From Brachypterus glaber (lineage: Eukaryota; Arthropoda; Insecta; Coleoptera; Kateretidae), in the NCBI GenBank assembly GCA_958510825.1, contig OY294050.1, positions 10,083,340-10,147,339 of the forward strand: 64,000 nt of DNA, written 5' to 3'. The position numbers and the translations under genes are program-made. Below are positions 33,846 through 45,009 of this stretch, piece after piece; position 1 is the first letter of the stretch; the number at the start of each line of letters is the position of its first letter. The notes under the pieces are model-generated. The model worked only from the letters and a program-made list of their open reading frames with translations, made no database searches and was not told where the DNA came from.

Positions 33846-34902
33846 GATAGACTTGCTCAAGACTTGACAAAAATTGTTAATAGGGCTTTTCACCGCTTTT
33901 TACAACTTGAAGTTCTTGGTTTGCAAATTTCAATATCGTCAAAAATTACCTATATTAAATTTTTTTATCTCTTTGACAGCAGTGGTTGGAATTGCGAGTG
34001 TAAAGTTTTAAGTACAAAAAAGGAAAAATAATTTACTTTTTCTTCATTTTCTCCGCAATCGATTCATTCTGAGAGATCGTAAAGTAAATGTTAGTGATTT
34101 TATTGTTAAAAGAAGCTCGCTTTTTTGGACATAACAAAAAGTTTATACTTATTTTTTTATATCAGTTCTATATGTAGGTATCCAAACTATTTTAATTTAG
34201 TATACACATAATATAATTGTTATAATATAGTATATATTATATGAAATGTCTTTTACACAGTCTAATACATATATCATTATAATGTCAAAATAAGCAAAAT
34301 AACAAACTAAAATTTGAGAGTCAATTATAAGAAATGTTTTTTTATTAGATTCATCTATGCCCGAACACAACAACCCGTAGCATATACTTGACACTGTCAA
34401 GTTGACAGCTGTTTTATGATTGACTTGCCGGTTGCCTACACTCTAGCGCTCAAAATTAAATTTTGTGCTTACTGTCATGGTAACGAGCAGAAAAGTAAAA
34501 TCCTAAGAAATAGGTTATTTTGCGATCTGAAACTTAATTTGTTTTTGTCGAAATGTTAACTTTTCTATTAGATCGTAGAAAAATATATTTTACTCTGGAG
34601 TAAGAAGTATTGAATATCTTCACGGCTTGCTTGCTATTATGTAGGATACAGTATAATTATCGTCTTATTGCCTTTAGAAACTTAAACCTACCCCAATATT
34701 AAATCTTGGTTGGAAGTGGGTAGATTGCATATTTAATGAGAATCGAGGTTCATCGATTGGGATAGATTTTCCCAAAAGTAAGCCAATTTTAAGTAATTAT
34801 AATTATTAGTCAATTATAACTATATTTATAATTACACAGGGAAACAAAATTAAATCAGACAGAATACGTTTAAATCCTTTCTTCAATCGGTCGGCAGTAA
34901 TT
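33846..34902. other. No gene seen
   Basis: AT-rich. A small dyad 'acactgtcaagttgacag' is near 34390. No splice-bounded frame was found. Confidence 0.5.
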
Positions 34903-35251
34903 TTTAACCGACTTCCAAAAAAGGAGGAGGTTATCAATTCGACGTGTGACTTTTTTTTTTAATGTTTGATCCAGCATAACTTTGGAACGGATAAACGGAA
35001 TTGGATGAAACTTTTTTCAACTTGAAGATACCATTCATAAGGTGGTCTCGTTTTAATTTGACGCTCGGATAATACCGGGTAAGCCAGATAATTACGATAA
35101 ATCTAATAATTTTAACGAAATTTCACTTAAAAACGGCTTAACCAAATATTTAGAGAAATATCTGATAACTCGGATGAACCGTATAACTCAAATATTACGG
35201 CAGGCTAAAAATCTTTTAAATGCCGCTAAACTTGATTCTGTGGACCTGTAA
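34903..35251 (+). pseudogene. Retroelement-like repeat, copy 2, with a short frame
   Basis: After the repeat shared with 33657-33845, the frame from 35066 reads FDARIIPGKPDNYDKSN and then ITQILRQAKNLLNAAKLDS before TAA at 35249-35251. The last part resembles the C-terminal 'LT..N..LL..AK.L....KI.SVW' pattern of FP25K-like ORF1 proteins found in insect retroelements, but that is a weak family match made by eye. No start codon or other domains are visible. Confidence 0.3.
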
Positions 35252-35960
35252 TATTAAAATACCAAGAGAAAATGATAAAATTTGTGATGCAAATAAAAAT
35301 ATTACTAAATTTATTTTTTAGAAATTTATCTTAGTGCGTTGCCGAGATGTAAAGACAATTATAATTTAGCTCAGATGACGTTACAGATCTACATTATGTG
35401 CCTCTAATAAGTAAAAAATAAAAACTTTTGGACAAAAAAAAATTAACCTACTTGTATGCCTCTAAAAAGTAAAAAATAAAAAATAAATCAGTGCCAATTT
35501 CACAGCAAAAATTATTGTTAGTATTTAATTTAGGACCTTGACCTAATGCACGACCATGGTTAAAATTACCAAATAAAAATTACATGTTAAGGCATGTGCA
35601 AAAATCCTAACTGTAGTTCATAGAGTTCCAGATATATTAAATAAAAACTTGTTTTCATATGTACCTTTAGGAGCCAACTTTTGCAGTATTACCGACGATA
35701 AAAACTTTTTATTACATACAATAAACGCTATTATCCTAATGGTTTATATATAATTCTGCTAAAGCCCCAGATTTATCAGTCCTAATGCAGACCAATTTAA
35801 TGGCTGACCATTATTTTACCATCATTACTAATTTTGCCGCTGTTTATGCAAGTACGTGCTTCCATGATAATCTGCAGCTTTGATACTTAAACAAGCTTAA
35901 AAATTAATGTACATAAATCTTTATTTGACCATTTGCTAAGTACTTAATAGTTATTTATAA
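35252..35960. other. No gene seen
   Basis: AT-rich. 'aaaaagtaaaaaataaaa' is repeated near 35410 and 35465. Nothing else. Confidence 0.5.
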
Positions 35961-36010
35961 TACAAGGGCGAAAAGTTAAATTTTTCGATTGAGTAGATTT
36001 TTAGTAGCTG
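35961..36010 (+). repeat. 'gcgaaaagttaaatttttcg' repeat fragment
   Basis: Matches the complement of 56002-56092, including the preceding 'tagttatttataatacaa'. Confidence 0.65.
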
Positions 36011-36045
36011 AGGCCGTCCGGCCTGCAAAGTAACTAAAAAGTTAG

Positions 36046-36191
36046 GGCACATCCATAGGCTCGCATAATAAGCATAATACATAAGAATGCGATACCTTGA
36101 TTGGCTTACAAGATACATGACAGTACATCAAGCCAATCACGGCATCGCATTCTTATGTATTATGCTTGTTATGCGAGCCTTTGGATGTTCA
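36046..36191. mobile_element. 'ggcacatccataggctcgca' hairpin MITE, copy 1
   Basis: Arms of about 65 bp: 'aggctcgcataataagcata' mirrored by 'tatgcttgttatgcgagcct', and 'ttgattggctt' by 'aagccaatcacgg'. Other copies at 45473-45621, 45677-45823 and 56939-57033. Confidence 0.85.
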
Positions 36192-37794
36192 CTTAGTGAT
36201 TTCTTGGTGACAGAAAACGTGGTTTCTACCGGATCCTAGATGCGCTATCAGCGCTTTTAATTTATTAGTAGTTTATAGTAAACATCATTTACTCGCCAAG
36301 TTTTTTGTTTAAAAATTGGTAAGATTGGTAATTTTTACTGAAAAAAGCCAATCCTTCTATTCCTTCAGCTGTTTTCGTTTTTACTTTATTTTTTATTTTG
36401 GTTGATTATTTTCAAAGAAAAATAGGCATTTTTCTCACATAGCACTTGATTTTTTGTTTACACAAACGCGACATCAGACGGACGAATTAACGGACGGACG
36501 AAAAGACGAACAGAGATGGCTTTTTATTTTTTCATAGAACACACCTGTATGAAAGAGTTTTTTGTCTAGGACGTTCTAAACAGCGGTATAATGTAGTTTT
36601 GTGTTTTACTAAATATTCATAAACAAAAAATTTATAGGAAGCATCAAATATCTTCACGGCTTTCCTACAGTTTTGTAATATGCTGTATAGGCATGTTTAA
36701 AATAAGTGCTTTTGCAGTTTTCAAAAATTACAGTGAACATTATTCAACCAGCAAAGTAAATAACTTTAAAGACATATTCTTGGAAACTATAGTTTAAAAA
36801 TGCTTTTATTCCGATCCATTTAGTTTAATCTTATTTGATCAAAAATATCATATAGCAGATGTACAATAGTATATTATCAAACAAGCCGTTTGGATTTTTT
36901 GCAGAAAACTAAACAAATTTGAATTTTTTTTTAATTGATCCTTATAATAAAAGTATTTTTTCCTGAAAAACTTAATCTGAATTTTCTTTCAGCTTTTTTA
37001 AAAAGTTTAACTCCCCATAACTTTTTTTGTTTTTATGGTCCGGGAGCCCACACCCAGTAGATTTTTTGTATTACCTCACCGTTGAGACTTTGTATATGTG
37101 TTATTTATGTCCAGTCAAACAACTTCTTAAATAATAAAATTCTCGGTAGCCGGGCGTTTTTTTTTTACCAATCCTTAACTTTAGAGCGTCCCATTACGGT
37201 ATTTCCCGAAAATTTCTATCGGACAAGGTTACCACTTGACTTTAAATATTTTTATTAAACGATCCTGAAAAAATCAGCTGTGAGGTGCTAAATGTTATGA
37301 CGTCATAACTAACCTAAAATAGATAAAAGCCGCTATATAGAGTGTTTATGAAACTAAAGCGTTAAAAGTGTTACTGTGTCATTTGAAATTATTCCTGAGT
37401 TATCCAGGATTTCCGTTTTTAACCACTCATGTAGCATACTGTTTAACAGAATCCGATGTGACTAAAAGTTTTTAAATATAGTTTTAAGCTATACATAAAT
37501 AGTTGGAACCCCGCACCTTATTAGGGGAGCGCAATGGCGTAGAAATTATTTATTTGCTAGGACCTAGTTAGTGGTTAGTGCCTATTTCTCATCCGTTGCC
37601 TATGACAATGGTTGGGAAGTGCCGATCAGCAGATTTTACATATCTGCATTATGTGTAAAAAAGTTTTTTTTTTGAAGTGTATTTTTTCTAATAAGAAATT
37701 ATAGTAATTATTTGTTATCTCTTCATCAATTTTCATTAACTTAAACAGAGTGCATAGTGCTTAATTGTTACTAAGTTAGTTGTAGTTACACAGT
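36192..37794. other. No gene seen
   Basis: A 'gacggacgaa' type short repeat is at about 36475-36515. Otherwise AT-rich, with no supported frame. Confidence 0.5.
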
Positions 37795-38740
37795 GTGCCT
37801 TAAACGAAGTTAAATGGAAAGTTAAACCACCCCGGATTTTTTGATTTTAGGTTGTTTTTGAAACACTTTCAAAAATTTTTTGACAAAAATTGAAGTCGCT
37901 CACGGATCCGTTTTTAAATAAAGTAATTCTTCTTCTTCTTCTTTAAGTTTTTCCTAAGATCACAATATGGAGTTTTTTCTATGTCACACTCTACAGCATA
38001 GGTGCTTCCCATGATAGTCAATATAATCAGAACCATTCACATGCCTACTTTGTTAATGTCCAAAATAGTAATAATAATAATTATTTTGGACAAAGTTGAC
38101 GTGTGAATGGTTGCGATTATATTCAGTATCATGGGTAAAGTATGATCCGTAAATACGTAATAGTGACCTATATTGAAAGTATGGACCTCGCGGGAAACGG
38201 AACGTTAAGAGGTTAGGCCAAGTATAGGCGTTGAGGTTAAGAAAGCGTAAAGCTGGAGGTTGTTTTAAGCATGAGTCACTATCACGTAAAAACGAAGTAG
38301 CCTATAGCATATGCTATAAGGTGTGTCACAGAAAAAACTCCGTATTGTGATGTCAGGAAAAACTTGAAGAAGAAGAAGAAGAAGAAGAAAAAGAAGAAGA
38401 AAAAGAAGAAGAAGAAGAAGAAGAAGAAGAAGAAGAAGAAGAAGAAGAAGAAGAAGGAGAAGAAGAAGAAGAAGAAGAATGACTTTATTTAAAAACGGCT
38501 TCGTGATCGATTTTAATTTTTGTCAAAAACTGTTCGGGAATGTCCCAAAAACAACCTAAAATCAAAATATATGACGGGTACCTTTACTAGACGGGTTTTT
38601 CCCATTTTTTCGACGTTTCATAACATTCTTAAGTAGAAAATGTAATTATTTTTTTTTTATTTTTCGGTTGATTTTAATAACGGGTGTTTCCACTCATAAA
38701 AATCCGGGGTGGTTTGACTTTCCATTTTGTTTAAGGCACA
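37795..38740. mobile_element. Foldback element with unequal arms and (GAA)n
   Basis: Outer ends 'tgtgccttaaac' and 'gtttaaggcaca' mirror each other, as do 'aaccaccccgga' and 'tccggggtggtt', 'ttgattttaggttgttttt' and 'aaaaacaacctaaaatcaa'. The right arm has an extra ~130 bases ('gacgggtacctttactagac'). A second hairpin (38008-38135) sits near the centre, and 'tatagcatatgctata' at 38303-38318 is a perfect palindrome. Confidence 0.8.
38366..38479 (+). repeat. (GAA)n microsatellite
   Basis: About 114 bp of GAA with four interruptions. The corresponding site in the left arm (about 37928-37944) has only five or six CTT units, so the tract expanded in one arm after the inverted repeat formed. Confidence 0.95.
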
Positions 38741-38910
38741 TCGTGATTACTTGTATATTAAACTTTGCTTCGTAACTATTATACATATTTTAACTACCTT
38801 AATGGCAAAGTTAAGATAGATAAGCTGTTTATCATAATCTACCTATTCTAACACGGATTTTAATTAATTTATACAAAACAATAATTTATTTAAACCCTAG
38901 TTTGAATACA

Positions 38911-39990
38911 CAGTGCGGTCCAAAAGTCACCCTCACTCTCTTAACTTTTTAAGCAGTTAAGATATCGACTTCAAATTTAAAGCACATAAATAAGACAACT
39001 TCAACTATCTTTGATATTTGTACCTTTTAAAATGTGTCCAGGGGGCATAGAGGGACATTTTTTCTAAGGTTTTCATTTTATTTATTTATTTTTGCTAAAA
39101 AATACGATTTTTATAAATTCTTAGGGTTATTTGTGATAAACACTTATAATCATGCCAACGTTTTACCTAATATTTAGGTTTCTTCAGGGCTAAAAAGACA
39201 TAAAAATTATAAAACTTTTTGGACCTAACTTGGACATTATAAACTGATTTTAAAAAAAAAAAAATGTATATAAACAAAAATAAAAGAAATTAATAAATTA
39301 AAAACTTACCTAAATTATTAAATATGCATTAAAACAAACAAATTAAACAAAAACATTACATCAACAAACAATTTTTGTTTATATGCATTTTTTTTTCCAA
39401 AAAATCAGTTTATAAAGTCCAAGTTATGTCCAAAAAGTTTTATAATTTTTATGTCTTTTTAGCCCCGAAGAAGCCTAAATATTAGGTGAAACGTTGGCAT
39501 GATTATGTAATGCAATAAAGTTTTTATTTGCTTCATTTCCGAGTGTTTATCACAAATAACTCTAAATAAATTTCAATAAGCATCCTGTAGGAAATATTGT
39601 TATAAATTCGTTTGTAAATGTTTATTTATATCATTTAAAATAAGTTTAAAACTAAAATTAACGTAAGTGCACCATGAAATTAACCATTTTCCAAAACCTG
39701 TTTGATTTTTTAAAGAAATTTTAACAAAAATGCTCATTTTCATCGCTATTTTAAAACCCCAAAAAATATATAAAAAAATGTTGGTCAAATAGAGAATTTT
39801 ATAAGCTTTAAAATATTGTATCACACAATCCTCCTTTCTATAAAAAATACCCCCCATGCCCCCCCTGTCCACATTTTAAAAGCTGAAAACTCAAAAATAT
39901 CCAAAAAGATAGTTTGAGTTCTGTTGTTTACGTATTCTTAGTTAAAGTCGATATCATAACTCGTTTAAAAGTTAAGTTGTAAAATCCACT
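38911..39990. mobile_element. 'cagtgcggtccaaaagtca' element interrupted by a palindrome
   Basis: Left terminus at 38911 with 'gatatcgacttcaaatttaa'; inverse body near 39795-39985 ('agcttttaaaatgtgg' complement, 'tcgatatcataactcg'), but the right terminus itself is missing. A separate palindrome (39110-39575) splits it. Confidence 0.55.
39110..39575. mobile_element. Palindrome with degenerate hammerhead motifs
   Basis: Arms from 'ttatttgtgataaacactta' inward to 'ttggacctaacttggac', mirrored by 'gtccaagttatgtccaaa' outward to 'agtgtttatcacaaataac'. The - strand at 39151-39187 reads CTGAAGA, a CCTAA/TTAGG stem, AAAAC and GTTGGC. The + strand at 39465-39497 reads CCGAAGA, the same stem, GAAAC and GTTGGC. 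Each has one or more changed core bases, and the UH cleavage step is lost. Confidence 0.6.
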
Positions 39991-40349
39991 CAGGCAAAAA
40001 AAAAATAGTATAAAATGCTTGTTTCATTGTGATAAAACTACTAGTTTAATATACTTTTAAAGCATGATAGTGTAAAGAAAATAAACTCAAATATGTGTAA
40101 TTTTTTAAGTACGACAAACTTTTAACAAAATTTTAACTTAAATGTTACGACCTTTTGCATATTTGTGGTAGATCTGAAACCGTGGAAGTATTTTAATTAT
40201 TGGAGCTTTACTATTGAAATATTTCCAGCGAAAATATCGGTGAACCTCCTTCGGAAATATTTTCATCAGTTCTATTCAGGGCGGAAATTTCTATCCTCGA
40301 ATCTAGGATTACAGGTAAAAAATACCCGTGCCATAAAACAATACTTTTC

Positions 40350-40852
40350 CACGTGTATAGGAACTTATTTCTTAGGTTTTGACGTAAAATCATTAATCAA
40401 ATTAAGTGAGATTTTTCCTTTAATTGCATTTTTCTCGAAAACGGTTATTTCTACGCTATTACAACAAGAGTACCTTTTTATGCATTTTTACCTGAAGAAT
40501 CATATTCTAACAACAAAACTACAAAAGAGTTTGAGCAAAAAACTGATAAGGCCCTCCCGTTTCACCCGACTCTGATTAAAATAATTACAAGAAAATAACA
40601 TGGTAGGATAGGCCTTAGATCACATGCAAAACATCGCTACTAGAGCTCAAAGGGTTCCTGAGTTATTAAATAAACACAAAATTGGAGTCCACTTTGAAGG
40701 AGCGTAGCTCCCTTACGAGCCGTTTTTGAATATATATTAACAGAAACTTTTCTTCATATTTTTGAAATACCCACACATTTTATTTTCAACTTTTTTTGAT
40801 GTAGAATTATCCCTTAAAAGGAATGTAGTTATTTAACCATTATCCTGTATAC
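40350..40852 (-). mobile_element. 'acagggtgt' foldback family, single arm
   Basis: Runs in inverse family order from 'tttctcgaaaacggttattt' through 'gataaggccctcccgtttca' and 'gagcgtagctcccttacgag' to 'gatgtagaattatccctt' and 'tatcctgtata'. The 136-aa frame at 40165-40575 crosses its edge and is a product of the arm. Confidence 0.65.
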
Positions 40853-41284
40853 GTAAATTTACGTAAGTTTGGTAACGTAATTTTCCGCTTCTCATCTTCT
40901 CTTATTCTAGCAGAGAGAAAAGTGTCACTTTATATTCGTATTGTTTATTCAGAAACCTAACGTAACTTGAACGTAAACTGCATTTGTAAATATTTAATAT
41001 AAATATGAAATGTAGCTGTCTGGTGTCATAGAAATATTATTGCAGTTTGGATAGTTTTATTTCTAATAAATTTTGCAAATAAGTTGGGTGATGTATTATG
41101 CAAAATGTGCGATGCTTCTTTTTAGCAGAGTTCCTCTTTTTTTATACATTTTATTTATTACTATACGAGGTGCTATATAGCGATTTTTTGTAACTTTCTT
41201 GTAATTTTGAAGATGACAAAAGCGTTATTTCCCCCAATTTAACAAAATGAAAAATAGTTTGTCAAATACAAGTCCTAAGAGAAA

Positions 41285-41325
41285 TTTCAGCCCATCGTTG
41301 TTGGGCCTTTAAGCTCATTCATCAG
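41285..41325 (-). ncRNA. Hammerhead-like motif, degenerate
   Basis: On the - strand CTGATGA (41325-41319), a 12-base linker, a GCCCA/TGGGC stem (41306-41302 with 41294-41290) with a 7-base loop, U, then GAAA (41288-41285). The long linker is unlike an active hammerhead, and there is no clear stem III or cleavage site. Possibly a retroelement 3' motif. Confidence 0.35.
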
Positions 41326-41828
41326 GCTATCAGAGACATAAGACTACCGCACATATATAGCATACTAATTTTTATAAAAAGAATAAAAAATTCAGTTATG
41401 GTTGACTCTTGAATAATGAGTATATTTTTCCTTATGCGGACTTATAAGTCATTATTTATTACTAAGCGAAAAAATATAAAGGACCCAGCACACATTCAGT
41501 ATAAAAATCGGTGAATGATAGAATGCAATCAAAGTTATAAAAAAATATTACCTTACATATGTATATATATATATGTAATGTGATGTAATATGATTATAGA
41601 ATTTTTATCTCTCTTTGTGTACATGTATTGAATGTATAGAAAAACGAAAAAAAGTGATAAAACAATAAGAGTTTAAGAAAGTACGTTTCTTGTTTTAATA
41701 ACAGTTTAGATTCTAATTTATATTACAAATTTTAATAGTTTTCCATAATTTTAAATTAAGTTCTAGAATTAATAAACGTAAATTTGTCCAAAAACTAATT
41801 AACCTTCGGGAACTCGGGTGAAAAAAGT

Positions 41829-41963
41829 TGCTGCCCTACGAAGCTAGAAAGCAGTAACTCCATTTTTCAATAGCAGCGTTTTGAAAATATTACATCAGAG
41901 TTGACGTGAAAACGTCGCTATGCGACAAATGCAGTTACTGCTGTCTAGTTTAGTAGGGCAGTA
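41829..41963. mobile_element. Hairpin MITE, TIR 'tgctgccctac'
   Basis: 'gctgccctacgaagctagaa' and 'agcagtaactcca' are mirrored by 'tgcagttactgct' and 'tctagtttagtagggcag'. Sequence either side (40853-41284, 41326-41828) is AT-rich with no gene. Confidence 0.75.
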
Positions 41964-42430
41964 TAAATCTGTGAATATTGATATATATATGATTAAAATA
42001 TCGTTGGTAAATGTTGAAAACTATAAATTACATGATGAAATTATTAAACTGACACCGAAAAATACAATTAACATTGAGCAATGTTGTTAGTTTTGGACTT
42101 TTTCGGGGTTAGGAAGTAGGAAATTGATAACAATTTAAATGTACAAGGTTTCACCCTTATTTGGAAATTATATATCAACACCCTTAGTTTTAATGTCCAA
42201 AATATAAAGTACAATAAGTAAAATTAGTTACATAGAGATATATGTTTCGTTTTTAAAAATTAAAAATATTTTTGTGAAAAATAATTTAGTTTTTATTCAT
42301 TATATTCTCTTGCCAAATATACGACGTGAAATGATTAATTATATATAATATAATTCGTAAAACCGAGTTTCAGATTCAACTTATCCTTTGGATTCCTTGA
42401 ATATGCAACAAGTTTTATATTATACTTTTA

Positions 42431-42678
42431 TGAGAGGCATAGCGTAGTGGCTAGCGCGTATGCATAGCAAGTCTACTATCGTGAGTTCGATTCTCACTGG
42501 CGCCTATTTGCCTTTTTCAGTTAATTAATAATTGAAATTTGTCGAAGGCGATAAGTGAAACGGACACTCCCTAGAAACTGGTTCGAAAGTCAGTATAAGC
42601 CGGTGGTTCCCTCTACTACTAGCCCACACAAGTCCTGGACTTAGGGGATGCTTAAATAAGTAGAATAGTACGAGGTTA
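42431..42678 (+). mobile_element. tRNA-derived SINE, family A, full-length copy
   Basis: A-box 'tagtggctagcgcg' and B-box 'gagttcgattctc' are intact. The tRNA-like head is followed by 'ttgcctttttcagttaatta', 'acactccctagaaactggtt', 'ggtggttccctctactacta' and 'agtcctggacttaggggatg'. It lies in inverse orientation to the exon at 42699 and ends about 20 bases from that exon's splice donor. Confidence 0.85.
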
Positions 42679-42698
42679 AACAAACATGTAATACTTAC

Positions 42699-42882
42699 TG
42701 GTGGGGCAGTTAATATTAGTATTGCAGCATTGAGATGTTGAAGATTTAACGTATTCTTGTCTTCTTCCTCTTCATCACATTGTATTTGTATAGAATTCTG
42801 TCTGGAGGTCAAACTACGTTTCAAAGCTTCGTTTTGAGTATGGGTTGAGGCTCTTCTGAATGGACATGCCATCTTAGATTTT
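42699..42882 (-). CDS. First coding exon of a - strand gene
   Basis: Not recognised. On the - strand the T-rich acceptor 'attttttttacag' is followed by 10 untranslated bases, then ATG at 42872 in a good context (aagATGG). The 58 codons that follow begin MACPFRRASTHTQNEALKRS, include QCDEEEEDKN and end LNAAILILTAPP, exactly at the perfect donor GTAAGT (phase 0). Running on past the donor the frame turns hydrophobic and uninformative, as expected for an intron. Basic N-terminus, Ser/Thr-rich, acidic patch at residues 33-38, no signal peptide or known motif. The acceptor before the ATG implies at least one 5' noncoding exon further right. Downstream partners may be 26612-26712 and 9448-9527, but phases require other exons in between. 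Confidence 0.7.
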
Positions 42883-43670
42883 CTGTAAAAAAATAAAATA
42901 AGCCGTGAAGGTATGTAATGCTACAAATTCCATTATAAACTATTCATAGTAAATTCTCCCAAATACTAAAAAAAAATTTTAAAAAGTTTTTTTTTTGAAA
43001 AACGAAAAAATAAAAAAATATATATAATATTTTTTTTCAAATTTTTCAATTTTTTTTGCGAAAAACAAATGATTTTTTTAAATAGTTTAACCCCCCCCCC
43101 TAACTTCTTTGTGGGGATTACATTTAAAATTGTTAATAACTAATTATTATTTTTCTTAGAGGAGCTGGTGAACATTTACATTAAGTTATTTTCTCCCAGC
43201 TGAATTTTACATATATCTTTTAAAACGTACATTCTAGTTAAGGTATTTTCATATCACCAGCTTCGGGATCCAGTTCCTTTGGGTGCTAGAAGTGGACTGA
43301 AAAGACGTATCCAGAAATATTTTTTTTACATTTATATAAAATAAAAAGTTAAATTATGTATATTTAAAATTTATTTATTTACCTTTACAAAATTTTCTTT
43401 TATAAGGTGTTTATATTTGGTGTATCAAAGGAATATGAAATATGGATAGTAAATATTTGAAATACGATTTTATGAAGCATACATTTAAAATTAAGTTTAA
43501 AGTAAAAGCACCAGAATAAAAATGTATACCTACAAACGAAGTATGACTGTATGACACCGTACTAGTTCTAGTACAGTATACTGCGTATTTTTTTCTCTAG
43601 CAATCTATCTATCTTTACAGATACAATAACATAGCAACAATGTTATCAGGGGTTTTTCCGGTCAGAATTC
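42883..43670. other. No gene seen
   Basis: A/T runs at 42970-43090 and a C-run near 43091. It should contain intron sequence upstream of the ATG exon. Confidence 0.5.
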
Positions 43671-43895
43671 CTATATCCCTTTGATTCCCATGATACCAAC
43701 AGATTGGTGAATACTATTCAAGTAATTACAGTTAAAGTGTGTTTTGAAATGACAATTAACACAGCAGAAGGGTAGACATTTCGGTTTACAGGGGTTAGAA
43801 TGTCCTAAATAAAAGCATTTTATGAGATTAACCAAGTATAATGAATTATATAGCCGATTGAGATCTACACGGAAAATAGCATCTGGTTGCGTCAA
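43671..43895 (-). pseudogene. Possible retroelement gag-like zinc-knuckle fragment
   Basis: A 74-codon frame has the Cys/His spacing KCFYLGHSNPCKPKCLPFCC followed by VNCHFKTHFNC. This is like the paired C..C...GH....C and C..C...H...C knuckles of BEL/Pao gag or Jockey/I ORF1 proteins. The first knuckle lacks a Cys at the second position, and nothing around it continues the element. The family assignment is a guess by pattern. Confidence 0.3.
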
Positions 43896-43919
43896 CCAGA
43901 TAAATGGTAAAATATGGAT

Positions 43920-44550
43920 AAACTATAGGGTGGCTCAAAAAGAATGTGACTGAGTGTTTCAGCCATAACTTCTCTCTTACGACTCGTATCTTGATGATAT
44001 CTTCACCAGCTAATCTCAGATAGTTGGAGAACCGAGAACCGGAACCAGAAGCTGCTAACCCACACCATTTCGGCGGCAGAGCTTCTCAAAATCGAAGTTT
44101 TTTTTTTGGAATGTGATACAGGTCCCATATACTCGAAAAATGACTCGAAAAAAAATTATTTTATTTATTTATTTATTTATTTAAATATTTATATAGGCCA
44201 AAATTGGTATGTAGGTGCTCCCTAGAATGTTGATCAAGCCCCCTAAATTTGACAATCCCCTACAGATTTCGAAAAAAATCGATTTTAATGTTTTTAAGGG
44301 TGTAATGTGCAGTGCACATTGTGCACATGTGGAGAATTAAACGAATATGGAATTTAGAGATGTTCAAAGAAATACAAAATTAAAAAAAAAAATGATGAAA
44401 AACTGATTTCTAGGTTTTCTTATTAATATTAAAGAAATAAATAAATAAAAATTTCTTAAAACCCATTAAAGCAAAATTTAAAATTTAAAACTTAACAGTG
44501 TTGTATCAACACTCAAAATTTTTAGCGCGAATTTGACCAATGAGGGCTCA
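43920..44550. other. No gene; (TTTA)n at 44157-44183
   Basis: Holds a seven-unit TTTA microsatellite and a GC-richer 150-bp patch (43960-44110, 'ggaaccagaagctgctaacc') that starts with an element-like 'gggtggctcaaaaagaatg'. Not recognised further. Confidence 0.5.
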
Positions 44551-45009
44551 GTTTATTCAGTTTATTCAGTTTATTCAGTTTATTCAGTTTATTCAGTTTA
44601 TTCAGTTTATTCAGTTTATTCAGTTTATTCAGTTTATTCAGTTTATTCAGTTTATTCAGTTTATTCAGTTTATTCAGTTTATTCAATTTATTCAGCTTAT
44701 TCAGTTTATTCAGTTCATTCAGTTTATTCAGTTTATTCAGTTCATTCATTTTATTCAGCTTATTTAGTTTATTCGGTTTATTCAGTTTATTCAGTTTATT
44801 CAGTTTATTCAGTTTATTTAGTTTATTCAGTTTATTCAGTTTATTCAGTTTATTCAGTTTATTCAGTTTATTCAGTTTATTCAGTTTATTCAGTTTATTC
44901 AGTTTATTCAGTTTATTCAGTTTATTCAGTTTATTCAGTTTATTCAGTTTATTCAGTTTATTCAGTTTATTCAGTTTATTCAGTTTATTCAGTTTATTCA
45001 GTTTATTCA
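44551..45009 (+). repeat. 9-bp minisatellite, 51 units of GTTTATTCA
   Basis: 459 bp divide exactly into 51 nine-base units. A handful of substitutions (such as 'gttcattca', 'gcttattca', 'gtttattta') cluster between about 44682 and 44820, and the flanks are pure. There are no indels, so both strands stay open: Tyr-Ser-Val repeats on + and Asn-Lys-Leu repeats on -. These 174- and 235-codon frames are repeat artefacts. Confidence 0.97.

Noticed and set aside
40165..40575. 136-aa + strand frame
   Set aside because: Its second half is the arm of a foldback element and the first half has no motif; the length comes from the joined repeat.
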